Shown piece by piece: positions 1 to 12,800 of a stretch of 64,000 nucleotides of DNA. The translations under genes and the position numbers were made by a program. Positions within the stretch are counted from its first letter, which is position 1; every line of letters starts with the position of its first letter. Source of the stretch: Typha latifolia (taxonomy: Eukaryota; Streptophyta; Magnoliopsida; Poales; Typhaceae); contig CM034101.1 in NCBI GenBank assembly GCA_019914945.1, positions 4,971,188 to 5,035,187 on the forward strand, read 5' to 3'. A model generated the notes under the pieces. That model did no database searches. It saw nothing but the letters and a program-made list of their open reading frames with translations, and was not told where the DNA came from.

Positions 1-1546
1 AATCTAGATTCGAATTGGCTGATTTTAGAAACCATGGTCTATACTAATTAAATTAAGATAGACTATAATCTTGTTCATCAACTGCAAGGAGGAAAAAAAT
101 TACTAGAATATATTGTCCTACTTGAACTCAAATTCTTCACTCAAAATAATTTAATTTAAATTCTGAATCAGCTCTCAATTTCTCAATAAATACTAATTGT
201 TGGTTTCCTATCTCTCTACACATCACTAATATCTTTAAGTGATATATAATAAAACCGCCCTTAAGTTTTGTGACTAAATTAATTTGTTAGGCAAGTTATG
301 CATGTAAAATTATAATTTTATTCCTTGATAGATCTAGATAGAATCTCCTTTCAGCAATTCCATGGTTTTTACTGAATCATCACTCTCCTGATAAATCTTG
401 TGTTTTTTTTATTGCTTTGCATCTCTTTTGTTGTTTGGTCCTATCACACAAAGTCTAGTTGAGTTCAACTATTGTCAGAGGCTCCGAGCTTTGGGTTGAG
501 ATTGGATCATCTATGTCGCTGGTGATGAGTTGAAGATAATGTTCGAAGAAGAGATGCTGAGCAAGAAGAAGCTCTTCTTATAAGTTCTAGAAGGAGATTG
601 TTGGTTGGGTCATCCTCATGAGGAAGTGACCTAATATGACTTGGTTTCGAAAATTATCTATCCTATATGTTCTACTTAGAGAGGTACCTAGTCCGCATAG
701 GAGTTGGACAAAATTTGAGGTTGTAAATTAATTTATCATGGGTTATTCATTGGCCCTTGGCATGGGGGATTGTGAAGGAGATGGGTGCTTAGAGGCTTGT
801 TGCTCATGTGGAGAGGCTCGTGGAATTGCTAAGGGACATGTACTATAGGGTGATGGAAAATATATTTCTCCCATCTGTTGGAGAACAGTTTCTAGTGTAA
901 AATTCTGCTTGGATTTTATGAGGGGATTTAAGACTGAGTGCATGAGAGATTGTAAAGTGGTATTTGGATTGGAAATGAATCTAAGTGATGATATGTGGTT
1001 CTCCCCTTAGAGACCTTGCCACGACCATGCGCTGAGGGTCTCTTTGTTACTTAGATATATTGTCTCTGAATCCTCTAGTTCTGGAAAATATCTAAGCATT
1101 TGTTTGGTATTTAAGTTGCTAATATTTTCTTAGTGACCCTTCTGGGCTAGGGTCAGCACCTAGCTTCTGTTCTCATCTATTAGACATGCCATACATCCTC
1201 TGCTAACAATGCATCTTCTGCAATACTGCAGATCAATTTTTTTGTTAGATCAGTTGATTAGAGATCAGTTGATAATATTTTGATGATTTTGTGTTGGAAA
1301 TACTGTCTAAAAGGTGAAACCTCTGTTTTGCACTTCATAATCCAAGTTTTTGGGGGAATAATGTCCCTTGGACTTCTTGTTCCCCTTGATAATTATATAT
1401 TGTTCAATGGTCATTGCCTTAAATTTTTTTTGGGGGGAATTTCATCTGCTTTTCCATCTTTTATTATAGCAGCTATTACTTCTAAATTTTTAGTTCTTTT
1501 TGAATATATACATGATTTGAATTTATCTTGAATTTAAAATCAACAG
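1..1546. other. Region without a recognised gene; probably intron of the bL25 gene
   Basis: No reading frame here resembles a known protein. Because the exon that follows begins with a splice acceptor and continues a protein whose N-terminal half is missing, this stretch is most simply the intron upstream of that exon. It is AT-rich and contains short ORFs only. Confidence 0.4.
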
Positions 1547-1809
1547 GTGGTTACCTGCACAAGATAAGGACCTATCTAAAATACCTCTGCCCAGCAGAAC
1601 ATATTCCACCAAAAATTGAGGTGGATCTGACAAATCTAGACATTGGAGATAGAATTTTTATGCATGACATTGAAGTCCACCAGTCACTGAAGCTATTGAG
1701 CAAAAACGACACCATGCCCATCTGTAAAATCTTGGTGACAAAGCCCGCGGGATTAGAATCTAAGCAAATCTGTGAAACCACAGAAACACCGAGCTCTACG
1801 GAGGCCTAG
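1547..1809 (+). CDS. Ribosomal protein bL25 (L25/TL5 family), last exon only
   Basis: The exon follows an AG acceptor (CAACAG) and runs to a TAG stop. It encodes about 87 residues containing KYLCPAEHIPPKIEVDL and GDRIFMHDIEVH, which match the C-terminal beta domain of plant organellar (probably mitochondrial) bL25. That domain belongs to a protein that binds 5S rRNA in the large ribosomal subunit. The usual N-terminal 5S-binding half is not encoded between positions 1 and 1546, so the gene either continues to the left of the window or is a 3' fragment. The exon itself has no stops or frameshifts. The tail after the KILVTKP motif is longer than I expect for the family. Confidence 0.7.
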
Positions 1810-3830
1810 ATGTGCATTGTTACCAGCAATATTTTCTCTAAATTAACAGGTGTTAGAACAATGAAATAGCTTCCAGATGTACTTTCTTCTATTCTATTGG
1901 AATGATAGTATCTCTATGCCTCTATCTTAAATACTGCATTGCAGATGAATGGACCAATGGCAAGATTCTCTGTTGTGACTTCTCTAGCTTGTGTTGAAGG
2001 TTACCTTAAAACTCTGCTGGCTATTTCCTTCTTTGATGCTTTTAGTAGTTATGACACAATTGTTTCGTTCCATTTAATGAGAGATCTTCCAAATTCCACT
2101 TTTTTATTCTTCTGTCGGTCAATGCTCATATTAGTTTATTTGAGAAATTCTTGCCCTATTTCTCTTTGAAAATATACTTGTGTGTGCCAGCACATTAATC
2201 AATGCATATTATACTGCCACCGGCTGAATTTTCTCTTACCAAGATTTTCTTTCTATATCTGGAAGTTCAAATCCAGAGAATTGGACTTGTTCTCCGGAGT
2301 CTCACACACTCTCGTCGTCCATCACAAGAAACTCAACAGCTGAAGGGTGAGCCGTTCAGCAACGTAGACGATTGCTTCCTTATTTGACTCGGCCCATACC
2401 CTTGCCTTACGCTCCGGGATATCTTCCAGTTCTTTTTTATTTGTGTGTTTCCCATCAGAATAATAGTTCTTTTTTTTTTACTTTTGGGAACTTTAAAAGT
2501 CAAAAGCGAAGTAGAAAGGAAACAAGTGCTTCCCCCGAACAGCTTCAATCGGCCAGATACTCCCAGTTATAGAGTCAGTCTGTTGTTACATCCCTCTAGT
2601 TTTCTAATATCAGCAGAAGAGATCTCTAAAAGATTAGTGTTTTATAAAGGGATTAAACTCGTTATTTTTGCTAAAGGTGGTTCTGCGAAGGAGCTTGTAA
2701 TTCTATCATTTCTCTTTCCACCATTTTGGATGCATCTTATATTCAGACTTGAAATGAGTACTTTGACTTACTCATTTTGTTAAGTTGTATGTATACCATT
2801 CGTCGAAACTTCCACGGTTGACAATTGTGCGTGTCAAGTATGCTCGAGTCAATTGACTTTGGGGAGTTTTAAGTAACAACGTCATCTTATCTATCTACCA
2901 AATTCGACAAAGAGAAAGTATATTGTATTTCTTTAATTTGGATTATAAAGTCCTGCCTGCCAAAAGTGTTAGTTAATCCATTAAATTAGACTAAAAATAG
3001 ATTATGTTAAATCTTTGAAACCTTTTAATACTACTAGCTCTATACTCGGCTTAGCATAAAAAAGTGTTCCTTATTTGCTAAGAATCTTTGGTTTATATTA
3101 CATGTAACAAGGACATTAGTTCTCGTCGTGGATATTTGCAGGAATATCCTACAACCGTAAGGACGTGTTACTAGTCAATGTATCCGATGAAAGAGATTCA
3201 TACATTTGGGCTGCATAAAATCCGCTACCTTGCCATGGTTTGGCGCAGAAATCTAGTTAGATTCTCAGGCACGCCAGCGCCGCCACGTCCGAAACCGTGT
3301 GGCTGCGGCCCATGTGAGCCATGTGGTAATAAATATCTCGCGATGTGCGAGGTCGGAAATACATGGGATTGTTTTCACTTCGACCCCTCGATATTTATTT
3401 CTTATGACAGTTTACACCCTACTCAAAACTCGGGGTGGTTGGTGCAAATATTAATAAACAAGTTTGAGGGGCGTCCTTGGGATTTAATGGAGAATGGAAG
3501 CGGGTGTTATCTATAATAAACATGTAATGCAGGGTGCGGAATGAGAACGTCTCCATAAAATAGACAAACGGACAAACCCATTTTCCCTCGTGGCGGTCTA
3601 CGTTGACCCTTAACAAAGAAACAAGAACATAAAAAGAGAAAAGGGGGAGAAGCGGGGAGGGGGGGCGTCTCCTACCTCGATCCATCCATCCTGAATTCCA
3701 ATCTTGGGTTTCTTTCCCCTTCCCCTTATTCTATTGTTGAGGTCAGGTCTGGGTAAAAATTCCCCTCTCTCGCTCTCCCTTCCAAAGCTAGGGAGTTTTA
3801 ATACCATGCTCCTCCTCCACCCGCATCAAG
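1810..3830. other. Intergenic region and MAPKKK 5' leader
   Basis: I see no supported gene. ORFs at 2445-2783 and 3178-3516 are open by chance as far as I can tell. The last 250 bases turn pyrimidine-rich (runs of CTCTCT and TTCCCC) and look like the 5' untranslated leader of the downstream kinase gene. A G-run cluster sits at 3643-3665. Confidence 0.5.
3643..3665 (+). promoter_or_regulatory. Possible G-quadruplex in the MAPKKK leader/promoter
   Basis: Runs of five, four and seven G separated by short loops lie about 165 bases upstream of the start codon, on the coding strand. The run of seven can supply two G-tracts, so four tracts are available. The sequence is compatible with quadruplex folding; function is inference. 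Confidence 0.3.
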
Positions 3831-6800
3831 ATGCGTTGGTGGAAGAGCACCGATTCCTCCTCGTCCTCGCCCTCTTCCACATCCTCCTCTCCTCGCCATA
3901 ACCCTAAGAACAAGCTCCTATGGAGCCGCCGCAACTCCGAGCCCCGCCTCACTCGCCAACGCAAGCTCCGCCACGGCGACGGCACCGACCTCGCCGCCTT
4001 GGCCATCGGCGCCGGCTCCAGCTCGGCGCCAGTTTCGAGATCCCCTAGCGAATTAGACTGCTGCGAGGCGACCAGGTCGTCGTCCTCGACGCCGTCGCCT
4101 GTACTTCTGCCTTGGCCGCTCCCCTTGCCGGACGACGCCGCGTCCTCGTCGCGTCGGGACTTGGGATCCGGTGTGTCGACCTCGAGCTCGGTCGGATTCC
4201 CCTTGCCTTCCCCGATAGGGGCTTCGAGTAGAGCGGAGGGCGAGGAGGATTCGTCGGTATCCTTATTTCGGAGGTAAGAGGTTTCCTCCTCCTTTTTTTT
4301 TTTTTCTTCCACGAGTTGATTAAATTGGAGATGTCATCTAATATTTGGTATTATTTAGAAATCTCTGTTTAAGGACACTGGGAACTTTGTTATAACATAA
4401 GCATGTTAACCTTTGACTGCGCTGTTTATTAAAATGGTGTATCCTGCCTTTCACTCTGACTCTCAGAATTCTTTATTAGAAGTGCAATAAAGAAAGCCTA
4501 TTTAATTTTGTTTATTGCACTGCTTGGTTTTTTTATGCCACTAACGTGATAGCTCATAAATGTCTTGATGCATACATATGTCACTGCAGAAGGTCGGCCC
4601 GTCAGACTGTTCACAGAAGCTCGGAGCACAGAGATATATTTTCAAATGGATCTGCTTATACACATCATAGGAAAGTGTTACAGGATATGGATTCAGTTGA
4701 AAGTGCGACCTTTCGGTTGAATGTACCTGCTAAAAGTGCTCCATCCAGTGGGCTTTCAAGTCCTGTTCGTAGCCCTCGGAGATCGAGTAACGTAGACTTT
4801 TCCACATCTACCATGACAACTCAACGGCATCAAGTTTGGTCAGCGCCGGAGATCTCTTCGACAGATAGGATAACAGTTCTCTCCCTACAAACTTCACCTG
4901 AAAAGTTTATTGGTAGTCCTGACCTTTCACCCCGTTGTCGTCCAGGAGGAAAGAGTCCTTTGTTAGTATCAAACTATTCCAGCGCACCTCCGTCACCTCT
5001 GCATTCAAAGATGTTTCCAGAAAGATATTCTGGGCGGCATGATAGTAATGGGAATGTGAATGTTCATCCACTGCCTCTCCCTCCAGGGGCTTCTGCTCCT
5101 ACAGTATCATGTTTTGTTCCTCAGACTGCAGCAAAACCTGAAGTATGCCCAATGTCAGGTCAATGGCAGAAAGGAAAACCTATTGGGAGTGGCACCTTTG
5201 GGAATGTCTTTGAAGCCACCAATAGGTGTGTATGTGTCCTGCTTACTGGATTCAATGTTGGGGCAATTTATGATTTTCTTTTGAACTAGATCACTTGGTC
5301 TTCTTGATTAGGCATACTGGAGCTTTATGTGCAATGAAAGAAGTCAATATCATCCCAGATGATCCCAAATCAGCTGAATGTATAAAGCAGTTAGAGCAGG
5401 TTAGTTCATGTATGATCTTCCTGACTGAAGTAATTGATAATCATGCCTTCATGCTAGTGAAAGGATATTAATGTTGGCTGAAGACAAGCTGCTGAATTGC
5501 TAATTTGGTAGATCCAAAATAGTGGTAACACAAACATTACAATACTTTGAAGAGTAAAGAGGTCTAGAAGTCATGTGAATTTGGAAAGATATTTCTAAAG
5601 GATCAAAAGAATATATTGATCTTTTTGACTGTTAATTACTTTGTATATGACATTCCTGATTTACTTTTTAAACCTTTTCTGTATCTGTAGTTTTCTTACC
5701 TTCATGCATCTTCCTTCCTGTATGAAGTGCTACAGATAGGACATCTAAGATTACTTTATCCTGGATCCAGTCAATATTTTTTCACAGCTTGCTTATCCCA
5801 GTGCCAATGTCAATATCTTTTGGTTCCTGATTTCCTTTCTCTTGCTTATAGATACCAGTTTACTTTTAGCTTGTCGTCTGAAAGTTATTTCTGCCGTCTG
5901 ATGTTTTACACTCATCAATTGATTCTACTTATCATTTTTGCAGGAAATAAAATTTCTAAGCCAATTTAAGCATCAAAATATCGTGCAGTATTATGGGAGT
6001 GAAATTGTGAGCTTCTTTGTTGCATATATTCTCAAAAATCTGATGTTGGACAAATCCAATTTAATATTCATTATTCCATTATTGCAGATTGATGATCGCT
6101 TTTTCATATACCTAGAGTATGTTCATCCTGGTTCAATGAATAAATATGTTCGTCAGCATTGTGGAGCTATGACAGAATCAGTGGTTCGTAATTTCACCCG
6201 TCATATTCTTAATGGACTGGATTACTTGCACAGCAAGAAGATAATGCATAGGTATGTGCCTTTGTTTGGAATGAAAACCATCTGTATACATCTTTATTAT
6301 ATTTTAGTCTATGGGCTCATGATTGATAAGAAAAACATCTTTCTGATTTTTTCTTTGCTTTGCATGATGCATCCTAAGCTATTTGTGAGTGTCTTGATAT
6401 TAATTAGGATATCAAACTGATAGGATTGATACCTCTATTTTGTTCATCTCATTTTACAGTTTTTACTGTTCTCCTAAGCTTCAATATCCATTCCTTGCTG
6501 TGATTGTTGTCATACTGTGGAGTGCCAATTGTGGTTATGTGTGCTAAAAATTATTTCCTCCAAGGAGCTTTCCTGTTCCAATGCTCAAGGTAGTAGATCA
6601 ATTTTACGAACTTTTTATCATAGACATGTGCCTAAAAGCTATAATTAAATTAGAAAGCTTAGTGTAATCGTCATTTTGTCTTTGTCCCATATTAACCTGC
6701 AAGAGAATCTTATGCGGTGATTGTGATAATTTTGTACTCAGTTTGATAAGCATCTTTACTGGACTTCTGTAAACCTCTGTGTTGAAACTCCTTGTATAAC

Positions 6801-9800
6801 AGGGGATAGTCACTTGGAGTGTCTATGTATATGTACTTACCAATCATAGAGGAGTTTCTATCATGGATATTGAGTTCAAGGTTTGATTTTTGTACCCTAA
6901 AAATAGTAAATGATTCTTGCAGGGATATTAAAGGAGCCAATTTGCTTGTTGATGTAAATGGCGTTGTTAAGCTGGCTGATTTTGGGATGGCAAAACATGT
7001 GGGTTTTGACTTGTCACTCTTCACTGGCTAACTATTCTTTTACATGAAGTACTTTCTTGTTATCCTTCTTTGGGTGGATGCTCATCTCCATGTATCATGT
7101 ATATACAAACATACCATATATACAACTAAACATGTGTGCTATAATCTAAATTTAATATTTATACCTAACATAGAATTTATATCTCTTCATGCCCATACAT
7201 GCATACATTTTTATGTATTATGTGCATATACTATTAATGTTTCAGAATTTATTATCTCAGACTTCTGAGCTTCATATTAAAGATTGATAATATGAATGTT
7301 GTCAAATCATTATAGTGTAAGCAAATATAGTTCTACATGCATGTAGACTTTCATATGTTAAAGGATTACTCTTGAATGTCAGTTAGACTGAATAGTTAAG
7401 GAGAAAGCTTTTGGGAGCCCAAATAAAATATATGTATTATGTTCCAGAATTTGCAGCTGAAATTCTTAGAAATTAAAAGCTGAGGTCAAGATTTTGTTAG
7501 GGTAAAATTTTAGGCTTTAGATGTGATTCAATATAAATAATGTGTAAACACTGTTCAAGCTACAGAAAAGCACCATAGTTCAATGTCCAGGTATCTTTTC
7601 TATATAAAGTTCCTGTGCTCACTTTCTGTGCACACTGAGGTCTATGTCTGAGTTAAGAGAATTGGTGAGAATAAACTTTAGATATAATTGACAATAGCAA
7701 AATAATTGTGATGACAAATGAACAATGTTTAAGGCACTGTGGAGGGCGACCAAATTTAGATGTCCTGCTACCTTTTTATGCACATTCTATGTTCTTCAAA
7801 ACTAGAAGATAAGGAAAACCTCCTGCAATAATTAACAATTTAATATCTGTTCATGTTGAAGAATCATCTTTCTACCTTTAGAGGAAACAAGGTCTCAAAG
7901 TATGTTGATGCATGAACATAAAGGCCAATGGCATATTCTAGATTATAAAATTGATAAATGGTCTTTAGTTGTCATTATTGAGTCAAGTTTAGTTAGGATT
8001 CAATTTATTTTGATTAATTTTCCAATTTTCGTCATTTATTTGACCTATTCTTGTGTTTTTCGTAAATTTTGTATTTGGACCTGTTTTAGGCTCAATTGAG
8101 GAATTTTGGGTCAATAAGTTAGTATTTGGTTATGTTTATTAGTACCTGTATGGATAAGGTCTCTTTTGACTTAATCCAATTAGGAATTTGAGTCTGTTTG
8201 GGATTTCTCATAGTAATTTTTAAAAAGAGGTATGATACCAATTTTCTCTTCTATTCTTCTCTCTCTTTTCTAGTCAATTTTTTGTTTTTAATTGATCTTC
8301 TTTCTTGAATCTTTTGTCCTCCTATATTCATCCTACATCAATTTAGTAGCATAACTATTTTGTCCTATATCAAATGTTTGTTCCTCGCATATTCCTTCTT
8401 TCTCTCTTCTTTGTGATGACCTAATGACAGATTTTTAATGAATAACCAGTCCTTTTGATATTGATAATCCATTCAATAAACAAGACGTGAGGGTATCTAT
8501 TCTGGTTAATGGTATATCCGAGATGATCCCAAAATGGGTTTTCAACATTCTTTATTTATCCCTGATGTCAGGTGTTACATTTTTTTGGTTTTTGTGCTGT
8601 CAGATCATCATATTAGAGGAGTAGCTAACTGATTTGTTTCCAAGATTATCTGAGACTGAAAATTATAAACATAAACTCAATCTCAAATTTTTTTCTCCAC
8701 TGTTCAGACCAGTGATGACTAACATGTATATTATCTTCAGTTGAGTGCCGCAGCACCTGATCATTCACTGAAGGGAACATCATATTGGATGGCTCCCGAG
8801 GTACTTCACTACTTCTTACTCCTTATATCATAATATCATGTAATACTTACTATGTTTCCCGCATTCTTATTTTCTATAACTTCAAGGAGGAGGGAGGGTA
8901 AAGCTGTTTCTTTGAGCTATTAAAAATAGCCCAGTATTGTATCTTAAGGGAAAAGTAATGGAATCAAGGATGGTTGTGCCAAAGGCTCGTGTGCTGATAC
9001 CAAGGTTCCCAGTATCGAGATCGGGATCGGTATCGGCCGTCCAGAAAAACGATACGTATCGGCCGTATCGGCCGTTCGTATCGGATCGGACTATTTTTTA
9101 ATTATATAAAATTCTAAATATTATTTAAAAATGCAGAAAAATTTAGAAAAAATGACAAAAAATAAGAAAACAAAAATTACTCACATATGAAGTCTAAAAA
9201 CTTAAAAAAATGTATTAACTTACTCAAAATTTAAAACTTTGTTGAATACCGAGCTGGTTCTCGTAAATTTCTATAGTCTTCATCATCATAATCACCATAA
9301 GTTTGTAAATATTGATGTCTGGGACCTGATGCTCCAAAAAGTGATTCCATCATACTAGTCATATTGTATGGATCTTGTTGTGTGACTTGCGTTTGAGGAG
9401 GATAATAACCAGCATTTGGATCTTGTGCCTGAGAATACTGAGGATACTGAGGATAATAACTAGCATATGGATCTTGTGATGGCTCCAAACAATAAATACT
9501 CGATGTACCATAATCATAGGAACCAAAATGCATCTCATGACGACGTCGCTGATATGTATATATATCCTTAGTTTCTCTGTCTTCACTCCTTATGCCTCCT
9601 TGACTTTCCTTAACAAATGTAGATGGAACGATCTCACCACCATATGTATCATCAGGACTATGACTAGTACTAGTAGGTATACTATCTCTCGCTGCTGAAT
9701 TACTCGTACCAGCCTCTGCCCTCGTCGTGGTCTCTCCTAATAGTTCATCTAACCATGGGTTATCTCTGTTATCTAATAACCTGTCCTCTATTTCTCTGAT

Positions 9801-12800
9801 CCATGGAGTCAAGGGGTCTTCTTCATCAAAAACATGGTTTAAATCAATCAGTTGTTCATTTTCTGCCTTTCTTCTTAAATTTCTCTCCCTCAATCTCATA
9901 TTATAATGACAAAAAACTAACTTCTCCAATCTTTCCATTGTCAATCGGTTACGTGTTTTGTGTGGATTAAGGAAAAAGTAGTCCAATTTCTTTCACACTG
10001 TGATGAAGACACAGTTTGACTTAAAATCTTCTTTGCTATTGGCGTCAAATTTGGTGCCTCCTCCCATCCATAAATAGACCACCATTCAGCTGGAGTGTTA
10101 TGAGATATAGCTGTAACAACTTTAGCAGTACTGAATTGCCCAGCTCTCAATCTATATCTCTCCATCTAAAATCAGAAATATATTATTAGCTTATTGATTA
10201 TATTAAAAGTTAAAACTTGAAACAAATAATAATAAAATTATTTAATTGAATCATAACTCACTTCTTTATCGCACAGGATTTGTTTATGAATATCGGGCTC
10301 AAGCTTGCTGATTACCTTTCTAACCCCCAACAAAACTTCACTATCATTATTGACATTTTTAGAGAATTGAAATCTTGGATTAAGAAAATACCCTATAGAA
10401 ATTTAAAATTTGTAAATTGTAAGCATTCAAATTTTTAAATATTCATAAATAAAAGTAAATTAAAACTTAAAACTTAAAAGCATGCTTACCAGCAGCGTGT
10501 ATATCTCTATGTAGTTGTTTGTTCCATCTAGAATCAATCATCTTCCACTACTTCCTATAACTTTGGCCCACATTTTTTTTTATTAATTCTTTAGCTATGT
10601 CTATTGCCTCATATAAGAAACCCATCTCAGACTTGTCATCACTGTCTACAAGTCTTAATACTTTGACAAGAGGCTCAAATACTGCGGTAGCAATTGTAAT
10701 ATTATCCCAAAATGTATTTCCAAGAGCCATATTTTTCAAAGTTTCACCTAAAGATTTATCTTTAGGTTTCATATTCTTAATTTTCATAGACCACTCCTGT
10801 GATGTAAATATCCGCATAATATCATCCTTGTAGCGCATGATGCTCTCCAAGGCTAAAAAGTGAGTGGCAAATCTAGTGACTTAGGGCCCGATAATCTCCC
10901 TACCACCGCCATCATCCGCCCGAGTAAATTAAGAACCCAACCATGGTTATATATAAAATTTGTTAACCTCTCGACCTTCACATATGACCATGTCAATTTC
11001 GAGGCTCTTTTGCAATATCCTCTAACATCGATCAATACAATGTGCAGCACATGGCGTCCAATATAAATGAGGTCTTTTAATCATCAGTAAATTTCCAGCA
11101 GCTTTATAATTTGCCACATTATCAGTAACTACTTGGACTACTCTTTTTTCACCGATTTCTTGTACCACCTCATCCATCAACTGACAAATATAATCTGCAT
11201 TTTTGAAATGAGCAGTAGCATCCACAGATTTCAAAAATATTGTCCCCATGCCAGAGTACACTAAGAAATTAATTATATTTCTTCTGTTTTGTGTACTCCA
11301 CCCATCACACATCAGTGTACAACCAAATTCATTCCAATACCGTTTAAATGTCTCAATATAAGTATGAAGTTTATCTACCTCTGAGTCAAGATATTTAGTA
11401 GCAATATCATTTGAACTAGGAGAGGGAACACCAGGCCCTACTGATTGTATAGCATCCACCATAGTGTGATAGTAAGGGCTATCAACTACATTGAAAGGAA
11501 TATGGTTGTAGAAGAAAAATTTAGATATAGCTTTACCAATGTGTTTCTTTGCATTTTTAATTCCTTTGAGAGCTGTCTTGATTGAAGTCTGTGTACGACC
11601 TCTTTTTTTTTGAAGATATGTATCCATTGGTCCAATATTTTCAGACTCTGCTGTAACACCAGAAGTCCTATGGGTAGAACTGCTGCCCCCATATTCTCTC
11701 TCTCATCGTATATTAACTGATCTAGATCTCTGAAAGTTACCACCAGTGCTTCTTCTCATCTCTTCCTCTTCCCTATGCATATTTCTGCTCTCTTTCATTG
11801 CCCTCCTCATCTGTCTATCCTCCTCATCCTCCTCACTTTGCTCACTACTATCATCATCAATGTGTACAGGATTATGCATCAATTCTTCACGAATCATTGA
11901 CTCTCTTTGTTGTGCAGATTGTTTATCCTTCTTTTTGCCAATTAAATGAGCCAACATCTGCTTTTTAACTTCCAAAGACACTTGAGTGCAAGCTGCTACA
12001 TTTCCTTGTCTTCTAGCTAAATGTTCTTTCAAACGGCTGACACCACCACTCATTTTCTTTCCACACCAGTTGCATTTAACACGTCTTTTATCTTGCCCAA
12101 TAGTGCTGCAATGTTGCCACCTAATGTCGGTATCATATGACTTCCCTTTGGGAGCCATTGATATTTTAGCTCTGCAACTAAAAAACATAAATAAAAATTA
12201 AAATAAAATATAGTCTCTACTCTCTACTGCAGCAGCAGCAGCATGCTGCAGCAGCACCTGCACTAGCAGCAGCAGCATACTGCAGCAGCACCTGCTGCAG
12301 ATGCAGGTGCAGCTGCTGCACAATGGAAAAAAAAAACTGAAAAAAAAACTTACCGAAGGTCGCCAGAGATCGAGGTCGTCGGATAACGTCGCCGAAGGTT
12401 GAGATCACCGGAGAGATGGAGATCTACTCACTATTCAGTCACCGGTGAGAAAGAGAGTAAGAGATCCGTGAGAAAGAGAGAAAGAAAGAAAAGAGAGAAA
12501 GAGAGGAAAGAGAGGAAAAGAGAGAAAGAGAGAGAGAGAAAAAGGAGAGAGGCAGGTGGGGGGGTGGGGACATCAATTATTGATGTCCCCCGGGTCGGAT
12601 CCGACCCGTTCCCACCCGTTTCGGTCGGGATCGGCCGAAACGGCCGAAACCGCAGCCGAAACCAATCCCACTCGGGATCGGCCGAAACTGGAAACCTTGG
12701 CTGATACCAATTCGGCATGGGACGTGCTTGTTTGGCACATCCCTTCATGCTTGTGACCCACCTTTAATATATCTTTTAGGATTTTTATACATATTTTTAG

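Larger units (their letters stand above)
9001..12699 (-). mobile_element. hAT-superfamily DNA transposon (element 1), autonomous-type, decayed
   Basis: The element is bounded by terminal inverted repeats CAAGGTTCCCAGTATCG (left) and CAAGGTTTCCAGTTTCG (right, reverse complement), which differ at two positions. Identical 8-bp duplications GCTGATAC flank it. Subterminal DNA is rich in GATCGG and CGGCCG motifs on both ends. The interior encodes a BED finger/DUF659/hAT-dimerisation transposase on the minus strand. A CAG/CTG-rich stretch (about 12226-12318) and a GA-rich stretch (about 12446-12552) lie upstream of the transposase start. The element is inserted in intron 7 of the MAPKKK gene, antisense to it. 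The perfect duplications suggest a fairly recent insertion, yet the transposase is already broken. Confidence 0.92.

Noticed and set aside
2290..2783. Segment with less AT-rich sequence and a 112-codon ORF, suspected organelle-derived insert
   Set aside because: No recognisable organelle gene or motif could be named; composition alone is not enough.
3788..4312. Long minus-strand ORF (174 codons) opposite MAPKKK exon 1
   Set aside because: It is the shadow of a GC- and Ser-rich coding exon; the plus strand matches the kinase family.
12399..12761. Overlapping ORFs on both strands rich in Arg/Lys/Glu or Ser/Leu/Phe
   Set aside because: They are translations of GA-rich repeat and hAT terminal sequence.
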